Positions 8,698 to 19,100 of a DNA stretch of 64,000 bases are shown piece after piece. Position 1 is the first letter of the stretch; the number at the start of each line of letters is the position of its first letter. A program made the position numbers and the translations under genes. The notes under the pieces were generated by a model. The model was not told the DNA's origin. It ran no database searches and saw nothing but the letters and a program-made list of their open reading frames with translations. The stretch covers positions 1 through 64,000 of the forward strand of contig JAOUHU010000007.1 of assembly GCA_029884455.1 (NCBI GenBank). The letters run 5' to 3'. This DNA comes from Gammaproteobacteria bacterium (lineage in GTDB: Bacteria; Pseudomonadota; Gammaproteobacteria; Steroidobacterales; Woeseiaceae).

Positions 8698-10947
8698 TTA
8701 CTTGTTCAGCTGCGCGAATACGCCGTCCCAGCCCGCCGGCGGTGGACTCTGTCTAAAATTGCCAATGCGATCGAGGTACACATTATATAGGAGCTCATCC
8801 GAGTGTTGCCGCAAAGTCGTCAAAGCCGTCTCGGCGTCGTCCCAGAGGCGGCTGCGGTACGCCGCAAGCGCCGCCGCATAAGTGGCGAGTCGTTGTTGCT
8901 GCCCGGCTGACAATTCTGCCAATAGTCCGATCGGTTCGTATATGGCGACTGGCTCCGATTTACCTTTGACCCGCACCAGGTCAAGTTCGCGAAATGCGAA
9001 TTCAGGTACCTGGTTGGCGGTTACGTCATTGACGATGATGTCAACGCCATACTGTTTCGTCAGCCCCTCCAGCCGCGAGCCCAGGTTAACTGTATCGCCC
9101 ATCACGGTATAGGCGATGCGAAACTCGGAACCCATGTTGCCAACGTTCATCGGGCCGCTCGCAATACCGACGCCAACACGGATCTTCGGCCAGCCCCTGG
9201 CAGCAAATGGCTGGTCGAGTTCATGCACGACGCGCAGCATGTCGAATGCCGCCAGCAAAGCGTGCCGCGCGTGCTGCGGGTCGGTGAGCGGCGCTCCCCA
9301 GAAGGCCATTACAGCATCGCCCATGTATTTGTCGATGGTACCGCGGTATTTCTGGATGACGCCCGTGAACGGTGTCAGGAATTCGTTCATCATGCGCGTC
9401 AGCTCGGTCGCATCGAGACCTTCTGAAATGGTCGTGAAACTGCGAACGTCGGAGAACAAAACCGACATCTCGCGATTCTCTCCCTCAAGTGAGATCTGTG
9501 CACCGCTGGCATCAATTTCCTCGACCAGTGCCGGTGGAATGTACTGGCCGAATATTTGCGACAGGTGACGTTTGTTGCGCTGCTCGACGAAAAAGCCGTA
9601 AGTAATCTGCAACATCGATGCAATCAGGATAAAGCTCAGCAAAGAGGCAATTGGCACGACCAGGCCGAGCGCGCTCCACATCCAGAGGTTGCTGGCCATC
9701 GCCGCAGCCAACAGCAGGAATACCAACGCCAGTGCCGCGAACGGCGCCAGTCTCGGCAACAACAAGGCAGTCAGCAATGCGATCAGCAACAGCAGGGAGA
9801 ACTCAAGGCCGTCGGACCAGGCGGGCTGTTGGCGAATCGCGCCGTCCAGCAGGCCGGCGATCAGGTTGGCATGAGCCTCGACGCCGATATAGCGTTGTCC
9901 GACCGGGGTCGAGCGCAGATCGAGCAGGCCGGCCGCGCTCGCGCCAAGCAGTGCTATCCGGCCCCGCAAGACATCCGCGGCTGCGGCACCGCTGAGTACA
10001 TCCTTGGCTGATATGTACGGGAAACTTTCCTGCGGGCCACGAAAGGGAATGAACACGGCGACCTGTTCATTCACCGGTATACGCCGTTCGCCGATCGTCA
10101 GGGCCTCGAGTTCAACGCCGCTCATGCGCCCATCCTTGGTGGCGGCAAACGCGAGGCCAATATCCGGCATGTCCAGTGCCACCCGGGCAACGGCCAGCGC
10201 GAGCGAGGGGTACAGGTCACCCTGGAAGCGTTGCAGTAGCGGCGCGCGCCTGAACACGCCGTCGGCGTCGATAACAGGCGCGTCGAAAAAGCCACCGCCG
10301 ACCGCATTCTGTTGCAGCGCGGGCAGGTTGCCCGAGAAACCGCTGGCCGTTATGAAGGGTACCGACAGGTCGGCTATGGCATCCGCCGTGATAATCGGCG
10401 ACGGCAATGCGCCCGTGGCGACCGGCTCATCCCCTTGCAGTGAGTCTTTGAAAACGAATCCAGTCACCACATCGCGAGCGATGAACGATTCCGCGAAGCG
10501 AAAGTTGCTGTCCAGTGCTTCGCGCTGCCGCGCCAGTTCAGTGGCTATCGCGGGATCTCTGCCAATCTCGCTGGCCGCAAGTGTATCGAGCAATCGCTCG
10601 GCCGAGGTCTCCTCGGCTTCGGCAAACAGGGCATCCAAACCAAGGACCCGAATCTCGTAATCGTCAAACAGTCGATCGACGAGAGCGGCCAGGGTATTTC
10701 TCGGCCATGGCCATTGGCCGAGTTCGGCCTGGCTCGCCTCGTCGATATCGATAATGACAATGCGGTCGTCAACGGTGCCCGGCATGGTCAGCCGGATGCG
10801 TACGTCGTACAGATAGTTTTCAATGCGCTCAATTATTTCCAGGCGCGGCGATCCGGCGATGTGCAGCGTAAACAGCAACAGCAGCAGACCACTGATCAAG
10901 GACCGGATCAGGAGCCGAACTGCGCGCTTTTTTGCTGCCGACGACAT
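8698..10947 (-). CDS. CHASE2-domain adenylate cyclase
   Basis: A 749-residue membrane protein. An N-terminal helix precedes a CHASE2 extracytoplasmic sensor (about 35-370, with D-D-R-I-V-I-I-D-I-D-E near 62 and the typical W-P-W-P-R). Three further membrane helices lie at about 375-455, and a class III cyclase domain at about 492-674. The cyclase keeps both metal-binding aspartates (L-F-S-D-V-R-S-F and M-G-D-A-V-M-A-F-W-G), a D-K-Y-M substrate segment and G-D-T-V-N, whose Asp favours ATP over GTP. An ATG at 10947 is used; an in-frame GTG lies at 10962. It is the first gene of the operon, and two cyclic-nucleotide domains are encoded three genes downstream. CHASE2 ligands are generally unknown. 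Confidence 0.9.
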   Translation of the reverse strand: MSSAAKKRAVRLLIRSLISGLLLLLFTLHIAGSPRLEIIERIENYLYDVRIRLTMPGTVDDRIVIIDIDEASQAELGQWPWPRNTLAALVDRLFDDYEIRVLGLDALFAEAEETSAERLLDTLAASEIGRDPAIATELARQREALDSNFRFAESFIARDVVTGFVFKDSLQGDEPVATGALPSPIITADAIADLSVPFITASGFSGNLPALQQNAVGGGFFDAPVIDADGVFRRAPLLQRFQGDLYPSLALAVARVALDMPDIGLAFAATKDGRMSGVELEALTIGERRIPVNEQVAVFIPFRGPQESFPYISAKDVLSGAAAADVLRGRIALLGASAAGLLDLRSTPVGQRYIGVEAHANLIAGLLDGAIRQQPAWSDGLEFSLLLLIALLTALLLPRLAPFAALALVFLLLAAAMASNLWMWSALGLVVPIASLLSFILIASMLQITYGFFVEQRNKRHLSQIFGQYIPPALVEEIDASGAQISLEGENREMSVLFSDVRSFTTISEGLDATELTRMMNEFLTPFTGVIQKYRGTIDKYMGDAVMAFWGAPLTDPQHARHALLAAFDMLRVVHELDQPFAARGWPKIRVGVGIASGPMNVGNMGSEFRIAYTVMGDTVNLGSRLEGLTKQYGVDIIVNDVTANQVPEFAFRELDLVRVKGKSEPVAIYEPIGLLAELSAGQQQRLATYAAALAAYRSRLWDDAETALTTLRQHSDELLYNVYLDRIGNFRQSPPPAGWDGVFAQLNK

Positions 10948-11174
10948 CGCGACAATGTACACGAAAATCTCGTTAAATCAACCGCTTACGAGAATGGTGC
11001 CAGGTGCCCAAACCAATTGCTGAGTTCGCGCATCTTATAAACGCGGTAACTAATAACTAATTGATCGCAAGGCTTGCCGAACCAACGTCGCGAACTGCAT
11101 CTAAGAGAATGTCGTGGCGTGGCGGTTTCGCCCTGTCGGCGGAATGCCAGAGCAACGAAGGCTGTAGTTCGTCC

Positions 11175-11202
11175 TTGCATTCAAATGCTATGGTGTTATA
11201 GT
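11175..11202 (+). promoter_or_regulatory. Probable sigma-70 promoter of the MacA/MacB-like operon
   Basis: TTGCAT at 11175-11180, a 16-base spacer and TATAGT at 11197-11202 form a good vegetative promoter. A TG one base before the -10 gives it an extended -10. Transcription would start near 11209, about 33 bases before the ATG at 11242. The divergent intergenic region between 10948 and 11241 also holds AT-rich sequence at about 11030-11065 that could serve the minus-strand cyclase operon (TATAAG on the minus strand), but that second promoter is weak. Confidence 0.6.
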
Positions 11203-11212
11203 TCACTAGAAC
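11201..11212. promoter_or_regulatory. Inverted repeat at the predicted transcription start, possible operator
   Basis: GTTC-ACTA-GAAC overlaps the last bases of the predicted -10 and the start site. CACTAG also occurs twice in direct orientation here (11204 and 11212). A small dyad in this position is typical of a repressor site, but no regulator gene is next to it. Confidence 0.35.
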
Positions 11213-11241
11213 ACTAGCTCACTTTTTCTTTGGGGCGCATT

Positions 11242-12498
11242 ATGAAACGCAAAACCATATTGATCACGATCGGGACGCTTGCAGTAGCCGGCGGCGCCGC
11301 GGCATTTGCCCTCCGCGGCGGCGACGACGACTTGCTCGAAGTGCAGACGGCGACGGTGGCCGCGCAGACGATCGTGCAGAAAGTTGACGCAACCGGGCGT
11401 ATTCAGCCAAAGACCCAGGTCCGTATCAGCGCCGACGTCAGTGCGAAGATTGTGGCGCTGCACGTCGAGGAAGGTGACTTCGTACAGCAGGGCGATTTGC
11501 TCGTCGAGCTGGACCGCGAGCGTTTCGAGGCGGCCGTCGAGAGCGCCGAGGCGAACGTGCGCTCGGCGCAGTCCAACGCCACCCTGGTGGAGCAGAACAT
11601 GCTCAAGGCCGAGAAGGATTTTGACCGCTCACGGGACCTGGTCACACGCAAGCTGGAATCGCAATCCGCACTGGATACCAACAATGCCGCCTACCAGGTC
11701 GAAGTGGCGCGTTATGCGTCAGCGCTCGACCAGGTCGAGCAGGCGCGCGCCGTTCTGAAACAGGCGCGCGACGATTTGTCCAAGACGATCATTTACGCGC
11801 CCATGACAGGCACCATCAGCGACCTGGAAAAAGAGCAGGGCGAAATCGCAATCGGCTCGGCATTCCAGGAAGACCTAATCCTGATCGTTGCCGATCTCAC
11901 CGAAATGGAAGCCCAGGTCAATGTTGACGAAAACGACATTGTCGGTGTGAAGCTCGGGCAGACCGCGAGCATTAAAGTGGATGCGTTGTTCGGTGAAACC
12001 CTGGTCGGCAAGGTATATGAAATCTCCAATACTGCGAACACCCAGGAACCGGGATCGCAGAATCAAAAGACCGAATTTGAAGTGAAGATCGCGATTGAAG
12101 GCGAGATTTCCAAACTGCGGCCTGGCATGACTGCCAGCGCCGATATCAGCACCGAGACCAAGACGGACGTAGTTGGCGTGCCGATCCAAAGTGTTGCGGT
12201 GCGCACCATCGACCAGCTGACCCTGGAAGGTGAAGAGATTGCCGACGCCGAAAAGCGTTTTACCGCGGATGACGACGGCTTTGTCGAAATCGTATTTTGC
12301 CTTGAGGACGACGGCTCGGTTGTTGCGCGTCAGGTCAAGACCGGTATACAGAGCGATGACATGATCGAGATACAGTCCGGGATCGAGATTGGTGAGAAAG
12401 TGGTAACCGGCAGTTATCGCGCAATTTCCACGGACTTGCAGAACGGCGCTCAGGTCAAGGTCAACAACAGTAAAGACGGCAAGTCAGACGATGCGTGA
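11242..12498 (+). CDS. MacA-like periplasmic adaptor (membrane fusion protein)
   Basis: A 418-residue HlyD/RND-type adaptor. I chose the ATG at 11242 because GGGG (11232-11235) lies six bases upstream; a TTG at 11230 also is in frame. An N-terminal membrane anchor (about 5-24, ending A-F-A-L-R-G) is followed by a lipoyl-like half (V-D-A-T-G-R-I-Q-P), a coiled-coil hairpin (about 95-175), the second lipoyl half ([11 protein letters not shown]) and beta-barrel domains with L-R-P-G-M-T-A. It would bridge the inner-membrane ABC permeases and an outer-membrane channel. The ATPase and two permeases follow directly. No TolC-like gene is in the window. The exported substrate is unknown. Confidence 0.9.
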   Translation: MKRKTILITIGTLAVAGGAAAFALRGGDDDLLEVQTATVAAQTIVQKVDATGRIQPKTQVRISADVSAKIVALHVEEGDFVQQGDLLVELDRERFEAAVESAEANVRSAQSNATLVEQNMLKAEKDFDRSRDLVTRKLESQSALDTNNAAYQVEVARYASALDQVEQARAVLKQARDDLSKTIIYAPMTGTISDLEKEQGEIAIGSAFQEDLILIVADLTEMEAQVNVDENDIVGVKLGQTASIKVDALFGETLVGKVYEISNTANTQEPGSQNQKTEFEVKIAIEGEISKLRPGMTASADISTETKTDVVGVPIQSVAVRTIDQLTLEGEEIADAEKRFTADDDGFVEIVFCLEDDGSVVARQVKTGIQSDDMIEIQSGIEIGEKVVTGSYRAISTDLQNGAQVKVNNSKDGKSDDA

Positions 12499-12511
12499 GA
12501 GGAGCCAAAGT

Positions 12512-13231
12512 ATGAGCCACATTGATCAGCAGCGCTTCATCCTGTCGCTGCAGGACGTGGTCAAGACCTACGTCATGGGCGATCAAAAAGTGCATGCATT
12601 GAGTGGCGTTACCCTGAACATTCGCAAAAATGAGTACGTCGCCATCATGGGCCCGTCCGGTTCAGGAAAGTCGACCCTGATGAATATCATCGGCTGCCTC
12701 GACGTCCCGACCACAGGTAGCTATTCACTTGATGGAGAGATGGTAGCGAACAAGTCGGAGGGCGAGTTGGCCGAGATTCGCAATCGGCTGATTGGCTTTG
12801 TGTTTCAAACCTTTAACCTGATTCCGCGTTCCGACATCTTCCACAATGTCGAATTGCCACTGATTTACGGTGGCATTCCGCGCGCTGAGCGTCGCGAACT
12901 CGCCGAGCGCGCCATTGAGCAGGTCGGCCTTGCGGATCGCATGAAGCACAAGCCGAACGAGCTTTCTGGTGGCCAACGACAGCGTGTGGCCATAGCCCGG
13001 GCATTGGTTTTCAACCCTTCGATCATTCTTGCCGACGAGCCGACCGGCAACCTCGATAGCAAGACCGGCGAAGAAATCATGGCCATGTTCGATAAGCTGC
13101 ACGATGAGGGGCAGACAATTATTCTCGTTACGCACGAAGATCTCATTGCCGCGCATGCGCACCGCACCGTGCGCCTGCGCGATGGCAAGATAGAGACAGA
13201 CGAATTGCGCCGTGACGCCGCCGCCGCATGA
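12512..13231 (+). CDS. MacB/LolD-type ABC transporter ATPase
   Basis: A 239-residue ATPase. The ATG at 12512 has the Shine-Dalgarno sequence GAGAGGAG (12497-12504) seven bases upstream and is preferred to the ATG at 12491, which would overlap the previous gene. It shows Walker [10 protein letters not shown], the signature [15 protein letters not shown], Walker [14 protein letters not shown] and the switch histidine in L-V-T-H-E. The conserved [10 protein letters not shown] and M-N-I-I-G-C-L-D place it in the MacB/LolD group, where it powers mechanotransmission by FtsX-type permeases. Its stop overlaps the next start as ATGA. Confidence 0.95.
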   Translation: MSHIDQQRFILSLQDVVKTYVMGDQKVHALSGVTLNIRKNEYVAIMGPSGSGKSTLMNIIGCLDVPTTGSYSLDGEMVANKSEGELAEIRNRLIGFVFQTFNLIPRSDIFHNVELPLIYGGIPRAERRELAERAIEQVGLADRMKHKPNELSGGQRQRVAIARALVFNPSIILADEPTGNLDSKTGEEIMAMFDKLHDEGQTIILVTHEDLIAAHAHRTVRLRDGKIETDELRRDAAAA

Positions 13232-14466
13232 ATCTGCTGGCTGACATCCTCGAGTCACTCAGGATTGCCTGGCAGGCAATCGTCGCCAACAAGGCGCGCG
13301 GTGTGCTGACCACCCTTGGCATTATCATCGGCATTGTGGCTGTAACGACGACCATGACCGCGTTTAACGGCATGCAGTCGTCGTTCCGCCAGGGTGCCGG
13401 TGCGATTGGCGCGGATGTCGTGTACGTGTCGCGCATGCCGTGGATCGTCATGAACGATTTCTTCGAATTTCGAAATCGCCCGAACCTCAATCTTGCCGAA
13501 GCGCAGGCGCTGGAGCAGGCTTTCAAGGGACGCGCACTCGTCAATCCGACCATGGACACGCGCCGTGATCTGCGCTACCGATCGACCACCATGGAAGGCG
13601 TGACGGTGATCGGGACCACGGAAAAGATGCTTAACGTCACCAACAGGGTGCCGGAAGTCGGCCGCTTCCTGATGGAGTTCGACATTCGATTCAAGAAAAA
13701 CGTCGTCATTCTCGGCCAGAAAGTTGCCGCAGACCTGTTCGGGACGGTCAGCCCAATCAACAAGGAAATTAATGTCGGGCGTTCCCTGTACCGCGTTGCC
13801 GGTGTATTGGAAGAGCAGGGCGGTAATACGCTCGGTGGCCCGGATTTTGACCGTCAGGTGATCATACCGATTTCCACCTTCGTCAAGGATTTTGGCGGCC
13901 GTCGTTTCACCGATGTGGATATCGCGGTCAAGTCGCCGCTGATCGATAATCTCGATGATCTCGAATACGAAGTCATCGGCGAGATGCGCAAGATCCGGAA
14001 ACTTCGGCCGAGTGAAGCAGACAACTTTTCCATTAACAAGCTCGACTCCTTGCTGGGCGCATTCAACGCTGTGGTCGGTGCGGTATTGGGTATTGGACTG
14101 CTGGTAACCAGTATTTCCCTGTTCGTCGGCGGTATCGGCGTCATGAATATCATGTTCGTTTCTGTCACCGAGCGGACCCGCGAAATTGGCATCCGCAAGG
14201 CAATTGGTGCGAAGAAACGCAGCATCCTGATGCAGTTTCTGTTCGAGTCCGCGGCGATATGCCTGATGGGTGGCCTTATTGGAATTGTCATTGCAGCAGC
14301 GATCACGGCCGCGATTAATGCCTCTGGCATGATGCCGGCAGCCCTGTCCCCCGCAATCATGGTGACGTCGGTGGTGATCGCAGTGATCGTCGGTGTCGCT
14401 GCGGGCATGATGCCGGCATTAAAAGGTGCGCGACTCGACCCTATCGATGCGCTGCGTTACGAGTAG
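13228..14466 (+). CDS. MacB/FtsX-type ABC permease, first of two
   Basis: A 412-residue permease beginning in an ATGA overlap with the ATPase gene. It has one N-terminal membrane helix (about 20-42, [13 protein letters not shown]), a large periplasmic MacB core domain (about 45-270) and three C-terminal helices (about 285-395). The coupling segment [14 protein letters not shown] is the conserved contact with the ATPase. The C-terminus, [10 protein letters not shown], is the usual end of the family. Unlike MacB itself, the ATPase is on a separate chain. A homologous permease follows, so the transporter is probably a heterodimer of the two. Confidence 0.93.
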   Translation: MNLLADILESLRIAWQAIVANKARGVLTTLGIIIGIVAVTTTMTAFNGMQSSFRQGAGAIGADVVYVSRMPWIVMNDFFEFRNRPNLNLAEAQALEQAFKGRALVNPTMDTRRDLRYRSTTMEGVTVIGTTEKMLNVTNRVPEVGRFLMEFDIRFKKNVVILGQKVAADLFGTVSPINKEINVGRSLYRVAGVLEEQGGNTLGGPDFDRQVIIPISTFVKDFGGRRFTDVDIAVKSPLIDNLDDLEYEVIGEMRKIRKLRPSEADNFSINKLDSLLGAFNAVVGAVLGIGLLVTSISLFVGGIGVMNIMFVSVTERTREIGIRKAIGAKKRSILMQFLFESAAICLMGGLIGIVIAAAITAAINASGMMPAALSPAIMVTSVVIAVIVGVAAGMMPALKGARLDPIDALRYE

Positions 14467-14480
14467 ACGGGAATAAGACG

Positions 14481-15734
14481 ATGCAAAGAATTGATACCTT
14501 TCTCATGTCACTGCAGGCCATCCGCAACAACAAGCTGCGCTCATCCCTGACGCTGGTGGGCATTATTCTGGGCGTTGCGTCAATCATTGCCGTAATGACC
14601 GGCATCTCGGTTATCCAGGGCACAATGGAGCAGGAAATGAGCGTGCTGGGGACGCAGACCTTCCAGGTGCAAAAGTGGCCGGCCGGGTTCTCCACAGACG
14701 AGGAGCGGCGCAAGGCGATGCGTCGCCCGGCGGTAACCCTCGAGGACGCGCAGGCAATTCGCGACCATGTGGATACCGTGGATATCGTCGGTGCTGAAAT
14801 CTGGGATTTCGGTTTCAAGGCCGAATATCGAGGTGAGGCAACCAATGACAACCTTGCGATCGTTGGTGGCACGCCGGAGTATCCACAGAACAACACGCAT
14901 TTTGTTGGTGAGGGCCGCAACATCTCGCAAATGGACGTACATGCGGGGCGCAAGGTAGTGGTCATCGGCCAGGCGATTGCGCAGAAACTTTATCCTTTTG
15001 TCGATCCGGTCGGACGTGAGGTCCGCCTCGACGGGCGGGATTACGAAATCATCGGTGTATTCGATGAAAAGAAGTCCGCATTCGGCTCGCAATACGACAA
15101 TTACGTGCTGATGCCCGTGTCCACATTTCTGAATACGTACGGCAAGGTTGATCGGGACGGTTTTGAGCGATCTGTGAATATCACGGTGCACGCGAAGACA
15201 CCGGAGGTCGTTGCCGATGCGATCGCGGAAACGCGTGCTGTACTGCGCCGGGTGCGCGGCGTGCCGCGTGGAGAAGAGGATAATTTCGACTACTTCAATT
15301 CCGAAGGCATGATACGCCAGTTCAACGACATGACCGCTGGTATCAAGGTTGGCGCCTTCGTTATTGGCATAATTGCGCTGCTGGTAGCAGGGATTGGCAT
15401 CATGAATATCATGCTGGTGTCAGTGACCGAGCGCACCAAGGAAATCGGTATTCGCAAATCTTTGGGCGCGAAGCCGCCGTATATCCTGAGACAGTTTTTG
15501 CTCGAGGCAATCCTGCTGTGCAACCTTGGCGGCATCATCGGGGTCGCATTGGGATTCGGCATCGGCAACATGATGGTCAAGCTTGGCATGTCGCCGACTT
15601 TCGAGGCGGTCGTGCCAATGCAATGGGCCATCATCGGCTTGTTATTCTGTACTGCGGTGGGCGTGATTTTCGGCATGCTGCCGGCAATCAAGGCATCGCG
15701 CCTGAACCCCATCGACGCGCTGCGTTACGAGTAA
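14481..15734 (+). CDS. MacB/FtsX-type ABC permease, second of two
   Basis: A 417-residue paralogue of the preceding permease, 14 bases downstream. It has the same plan: N-terminal helix (about 20-42, L-T-L-V-G-I-I-L-G-V-A-S), MacB periplasmic core with several acidic and aromatic stretches, and three C-terminal helices. The segment E-R-T-K-E-I-G-I-R-K-S-L-G-A contacts the ATPase, and the chain also ends N-P-I-D-A-L-R-Y-E. The periplasmic domains of the two differ strongly while membrane and coupling parts are alike, which suggests an old duplication and a heterodimer. It is the last gene of the unit; a stem-loop lies downstream. Confidence 0.93.
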   Translation: MQRIDTFLMSLQAIRNNKLRSSLTLVGIILGVASIIAVMTGISVIQGTMEQEMSVLGTQTFQVQKWPAGFSTDEERRKAMRRPAVTLEDAQAIRDHVDTVDIVGAEIWDFGFKAEYRGEATNDNLAIVGGTPEYPQNNTHFVGEGRNISQMDVHAGRKVVVIGQAIAQKLYPFVDPVGREVRLDGRDYEIIGVFDEKKSAFGSQYDNYVLMPVSTFLNTYGKVDRDGFERSVNITVHAKTPEVVADAIAETRAVLRRVRGVPRGEEDNFDYFNSEGMIRQFNDMTAGIKVGAFVIGIIALLVAGIGIMNIMLVSVTERTKEIGIRKSLGAKPPYILRQFLLEAILLCNLGGIIGVALGFGIGNMMVKLGMSPTFEAVVPMQWAIIGLLFCTAVGVIFGMLPAIKASRLNPIDALRYE

Positions 15735-15779
15735 TGCCCGAAACAGCTGTTGCTTAACAACCACAACTTTTTGCGCATT

Positions 15780-15800
15780 TCTTGCGCTCGATGCGCAAGA
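15780..15800 (+). terminator. Stem-loop after the ABC operon, weak terminator candidate
   Basis: TCTTGCGC and GCGCAAGA form an 8-bp perfect stem with a 5-base loop, 45 bases after the permease stop. No T run follows, so intrinsic termination is doubtful. It may instead protect the 3' end of the mRNA. Confidence 0.35.
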
Positions 15801-15843
15801 GCAACAGTACTTGAAATGTGACGCTTATAACACTTTCGCATAA

Positions 15844-15925
15844 CCGTGTCGCCCCCTCAGAGAATTTTTTCTCTTAAATAACAAAGACTTATATTTAAGC
15901 TTCTTACGACCTGAGGGCGACACGG
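15844..15925. repeat. Long inverted repeat around a 50-bp AT-rich core
   Basis: The arm at 15844-15860 and the arm at 15911-15925 are reverse complements over 15 bases apart from two extra C residues in the left arm. The enclosed 50 bases are strikingly AT-rich for this genome and contain TTTTTT. This is the main structure in the 396-base gap between the ABC permease and the TonB receptor. The rest of the gap holds the 15780 stem-loop and the receptor promoter. The function is unknown: a divergent regulatory site, an RNA element or a remnant of a small mobile unit are all possible. Confidence 0.5.
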
Positions 15926-15970
15926 CCTGCGCCGGGCCCGAATGCGGCTGTTGTAAGTTCGCTACAGCAA

Positions 15971-15998
15971 TTGTCGATAGCGCTATTTCTGCTAATAT
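15971..15998 (+). promoter_or_regulatory. Probable sigma-70 promoter of the TonB-dependent receptor
   Basis: TTGTCG at 15971-15976, 16 bases, then TAATAT at 15993-15998. The predicted leader is about 125 bases, long enough for post-transcriptional control. It includes a small hairpin, CTTTGA/TCAAAG, at about 16046-16063, and a GAGGG Shine-Dalgarno sequence about nine bases before the ATG at 16131. Confidence 0.5.
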
Positions 15999-16130
15999 TT
16001 CGATCGCTTGCATGCTGGGGGGAGAACCTTGCACATGCGAATCCTTTGAGTCTATTCAAAGAACTGACGCGGCATTTAAAGTTTTCGGACGGAACGTGCC
16101 GCACTTATTAAAGCATGAGGGAATCATTCA

Positions 16131-19100
16131 ATGGCTAACCAAACTTTCAAGAAGAGCTTGCTCGCACTTGCAGTTGGTGGAATCTGCTCGTCTGCTGCCA
16201 TGGCAGAGGATTACACCACCGGCAATCTGCATGCAAAAATTCAGGATACGGCGGGTAATCCGATCGCCAATGCGGAAGTAACGGTACGATCGAATAAAGG
16301 TGTTAACCGCACCGCTACCACCGACAGCGCGGGCAACATTCGTATTCCGCAGCTGCCAATCGGCACTTACAGCGTCACAGTTAGTGGCCAGGGTTATAAC
16401 GAACTGGTTACCGAGAATATCCAGGTCCAGATCGGTTCCGCGGGCGCATTTACATTCACGATGGAGTCTGAAGACTCTGCCATTGAAGAGATCTACGTAA
16501 CCGGCGTTCGCCAGGGTTCGTGGGACTTCAATACGACCACGACCGGTATCACGGTGGATGTGGGCGAAGTATTCAGCCGCGCTCCGCTCGGCCGCGACGC
16601 CACGTCTGTTGTGCTGTTGGCTCCCGGCACCAGCGAAGGCGAGTCCGGATTCGCAACTGGCCAGTACGGCGCCACCGGCGCGATGGCAAGTTTCGCCGGT
16701 TCATCCATTGGTGAAAACGTTTATTACATCAACGGCATGAACATCACCAACTTCCGTAACTTCATCGGCGGTTCGACGATTCCGTTCGAATTGTTTGACC
16801 AGATCGAAGTCAAGACGGGTGGTTACCAGGCCGAGTTTGGTCGTTCAACCGGCGGTGTCACGAACGCAGTAACGAAGTCGGGTTCGAACGATTTCGAATT
16901 CGGTGTTAATGCTTACTTCTCGCCGGATTCGCTGACCGAAGACCGCGCCACGACGTATACCAGTGCAAACCAGTTCGACGAACGCGACAACACCGACATC
17001 AACGTCTGGGGGTCCGGCGCAATTGTGCAGGACAAGCTGTTCTTCTTCGCCCTGTACAATGCGCGCGATATCACGCAGTTTGACTGCTTCAGTGGCGGCT
17101 GCGAAGAGCAGAGCGGCACCGATCCTTTCTACGCTGTGAAACTCGACTGGGTACCGGTTGATGGCCACCGTTTTGAGTACACGTTCTTCTCGGACGACCA
17201 GACCCGCGAAATCAAGAAGTGGCGTTACAACGCTGCTGGTACCGCGGCATCGGGTGATGTCTCGACCCTGAAACAGGCATCGCTGAGCGACCTGAAGGCC
17301 GAGCGCATTTCCGACAGCGTCTACGTTAACGGCGGTGAAAACCAGATTTTCCGTTACACAGCAGCGCTGACCGACTGGATGACGGTTTCCGCCATGTACG
17401 GCCGCAACGAATATTCACGCGAGAATTATTCGGATACGGACGCACCGTGCTTGCAGGACTACCGTACGGGTACACCGGTCTACGGCGTAGCTGGCTCGAA
17501 CGGCGACGCGCGTAACGTTGGCACCTGGTCAGTCTGCCAGTTCGAAACGGGTGAAGACATTCGCGACAACTACCGTGTTGATGCGGATTTCTACTTTGAA
17601 GCACTGGGCGATCACCACGTTCGCGTAGGCTGGGACAAGGAAGAACTCGAGTCTAATGTGAACAACATTTACTCCGGTGATTGCTGGTGCCGCCTGTACT
17701 ACAACGCAGCTTCACCAACCGGCCAGCGCTGGCGCGTACGTCATTACTACAATGACGGCGGCTATACGACTGACAATGGCGCGATGTACATCCAGGACAG
17801 TTGGCAGATTACTGACAACCTGACCCTAAACATCGGATTCCGCGATGAGACCTTCGAGAACTTCAACGTCGAAGGCGACAGCTACATCAAGAGTGAGAAC
17901 CAGCTGGCACCACGTCTGGGCTTCTCCTGGGATCCGACCGGCGATGGCAGGAACCGTATTTACGGTAGCTGGGGCGAGTACTACCTGCCGATTGCGACGA
18001 ATACCAATATTCGTCTCGCCGGCAAGGAAATCTACACGCAGCAGTACTTCCAGACCACCGACGTCGACCAGGACGGCCAGCCGGACTACGATGCCAATGG
18101 CCAGCCGATTCTCGGCCCGGCTTTGAGTGGCCTGGGTTATTTCGCCGACGGCTCCCTGCCGTTTGCGGAAGCAGCGCATGCCGAGAAACTGGATCCTTTG
18201 TACCAGTCCGAATACATCATTGGCTTTGAGCACACCTTCAGCGACGAGTGGACGGTGGGTATCCGGTACATCAAGCGCGATCTGACCAGCCTCATCGAGG
18301 ACGTGGCCATCGACTTTGGCGTAATCCAGTGGGCGAATGCCAATGGCTACGGCTCCGATCCGGCGCTGGACGCGTACACGGGCTTCCACCAGTACGCGCT
18401 GGTCAATCCGGGCAGTGACTTCCGCATTGCCACCGTCGAAGACTTTGGCGGCGACGGCGTGATCGACTGGATCGACATCACTACCGACATGCTGCCGTAT
18501 CCGAAAGGCGATCGTACCTACGAAGCCATCGACGTTACCGTCGAGCGCGAGTGGGACGAGAAGTGGTACCTGTCCCTCGGTTACACCTGGTCGGAAAGCA
18601 AGGGCAACTACGAAGGTGTGGTCAAGTCCGAGAACAACCAGGATGACGCTGGTTTGACGCAGGACTTCGACCAGCCGGGTCTGACTGACGGTGCCTATGG
18701 TCCGACGCCAAACGATCGTGAACACCGCCTCAAGGGCCGGGTTTCATACGCGCTCAGCGAGCAGTTCATGGTCGCGGCAGCCGTGTATGTCGAGGCGCCA
18801 CGCCAGATGGGTTGTATCGGTGATCACCCAACCGACTACTTCGCCTGGGCTTACGGTGCCGCTTCCTGGTATTGCGGTGGCGAACTGACGCCGCGTGGCT
18901 CACAGATGGAAACCGACTGGCGCCGCCAGGTGGATGCGAGCTTCATCTGGACACCGGATTTCTCGATGCCAGGTGACGGTGAGCTGGTGCTGCGTATGGA
19001 CGTGTTCAACCTGCTGGACGCAGGTGGAATCACGGACCGCTGGGAGTTTGGTGACATTGCCAACAGTTCCGATACGGCTATCGGTGGCACGACGCTGCCG

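Noticed and set aside
16012-16281. Short open frame in the TonB receptor leader
   Set aside because: It overlaps the receptor signal peptide in another frame and ignores the better Shine-Dalgarno sequence at the 16131 ATG. A leader peptide role cannot be excluded but nothing supports it.
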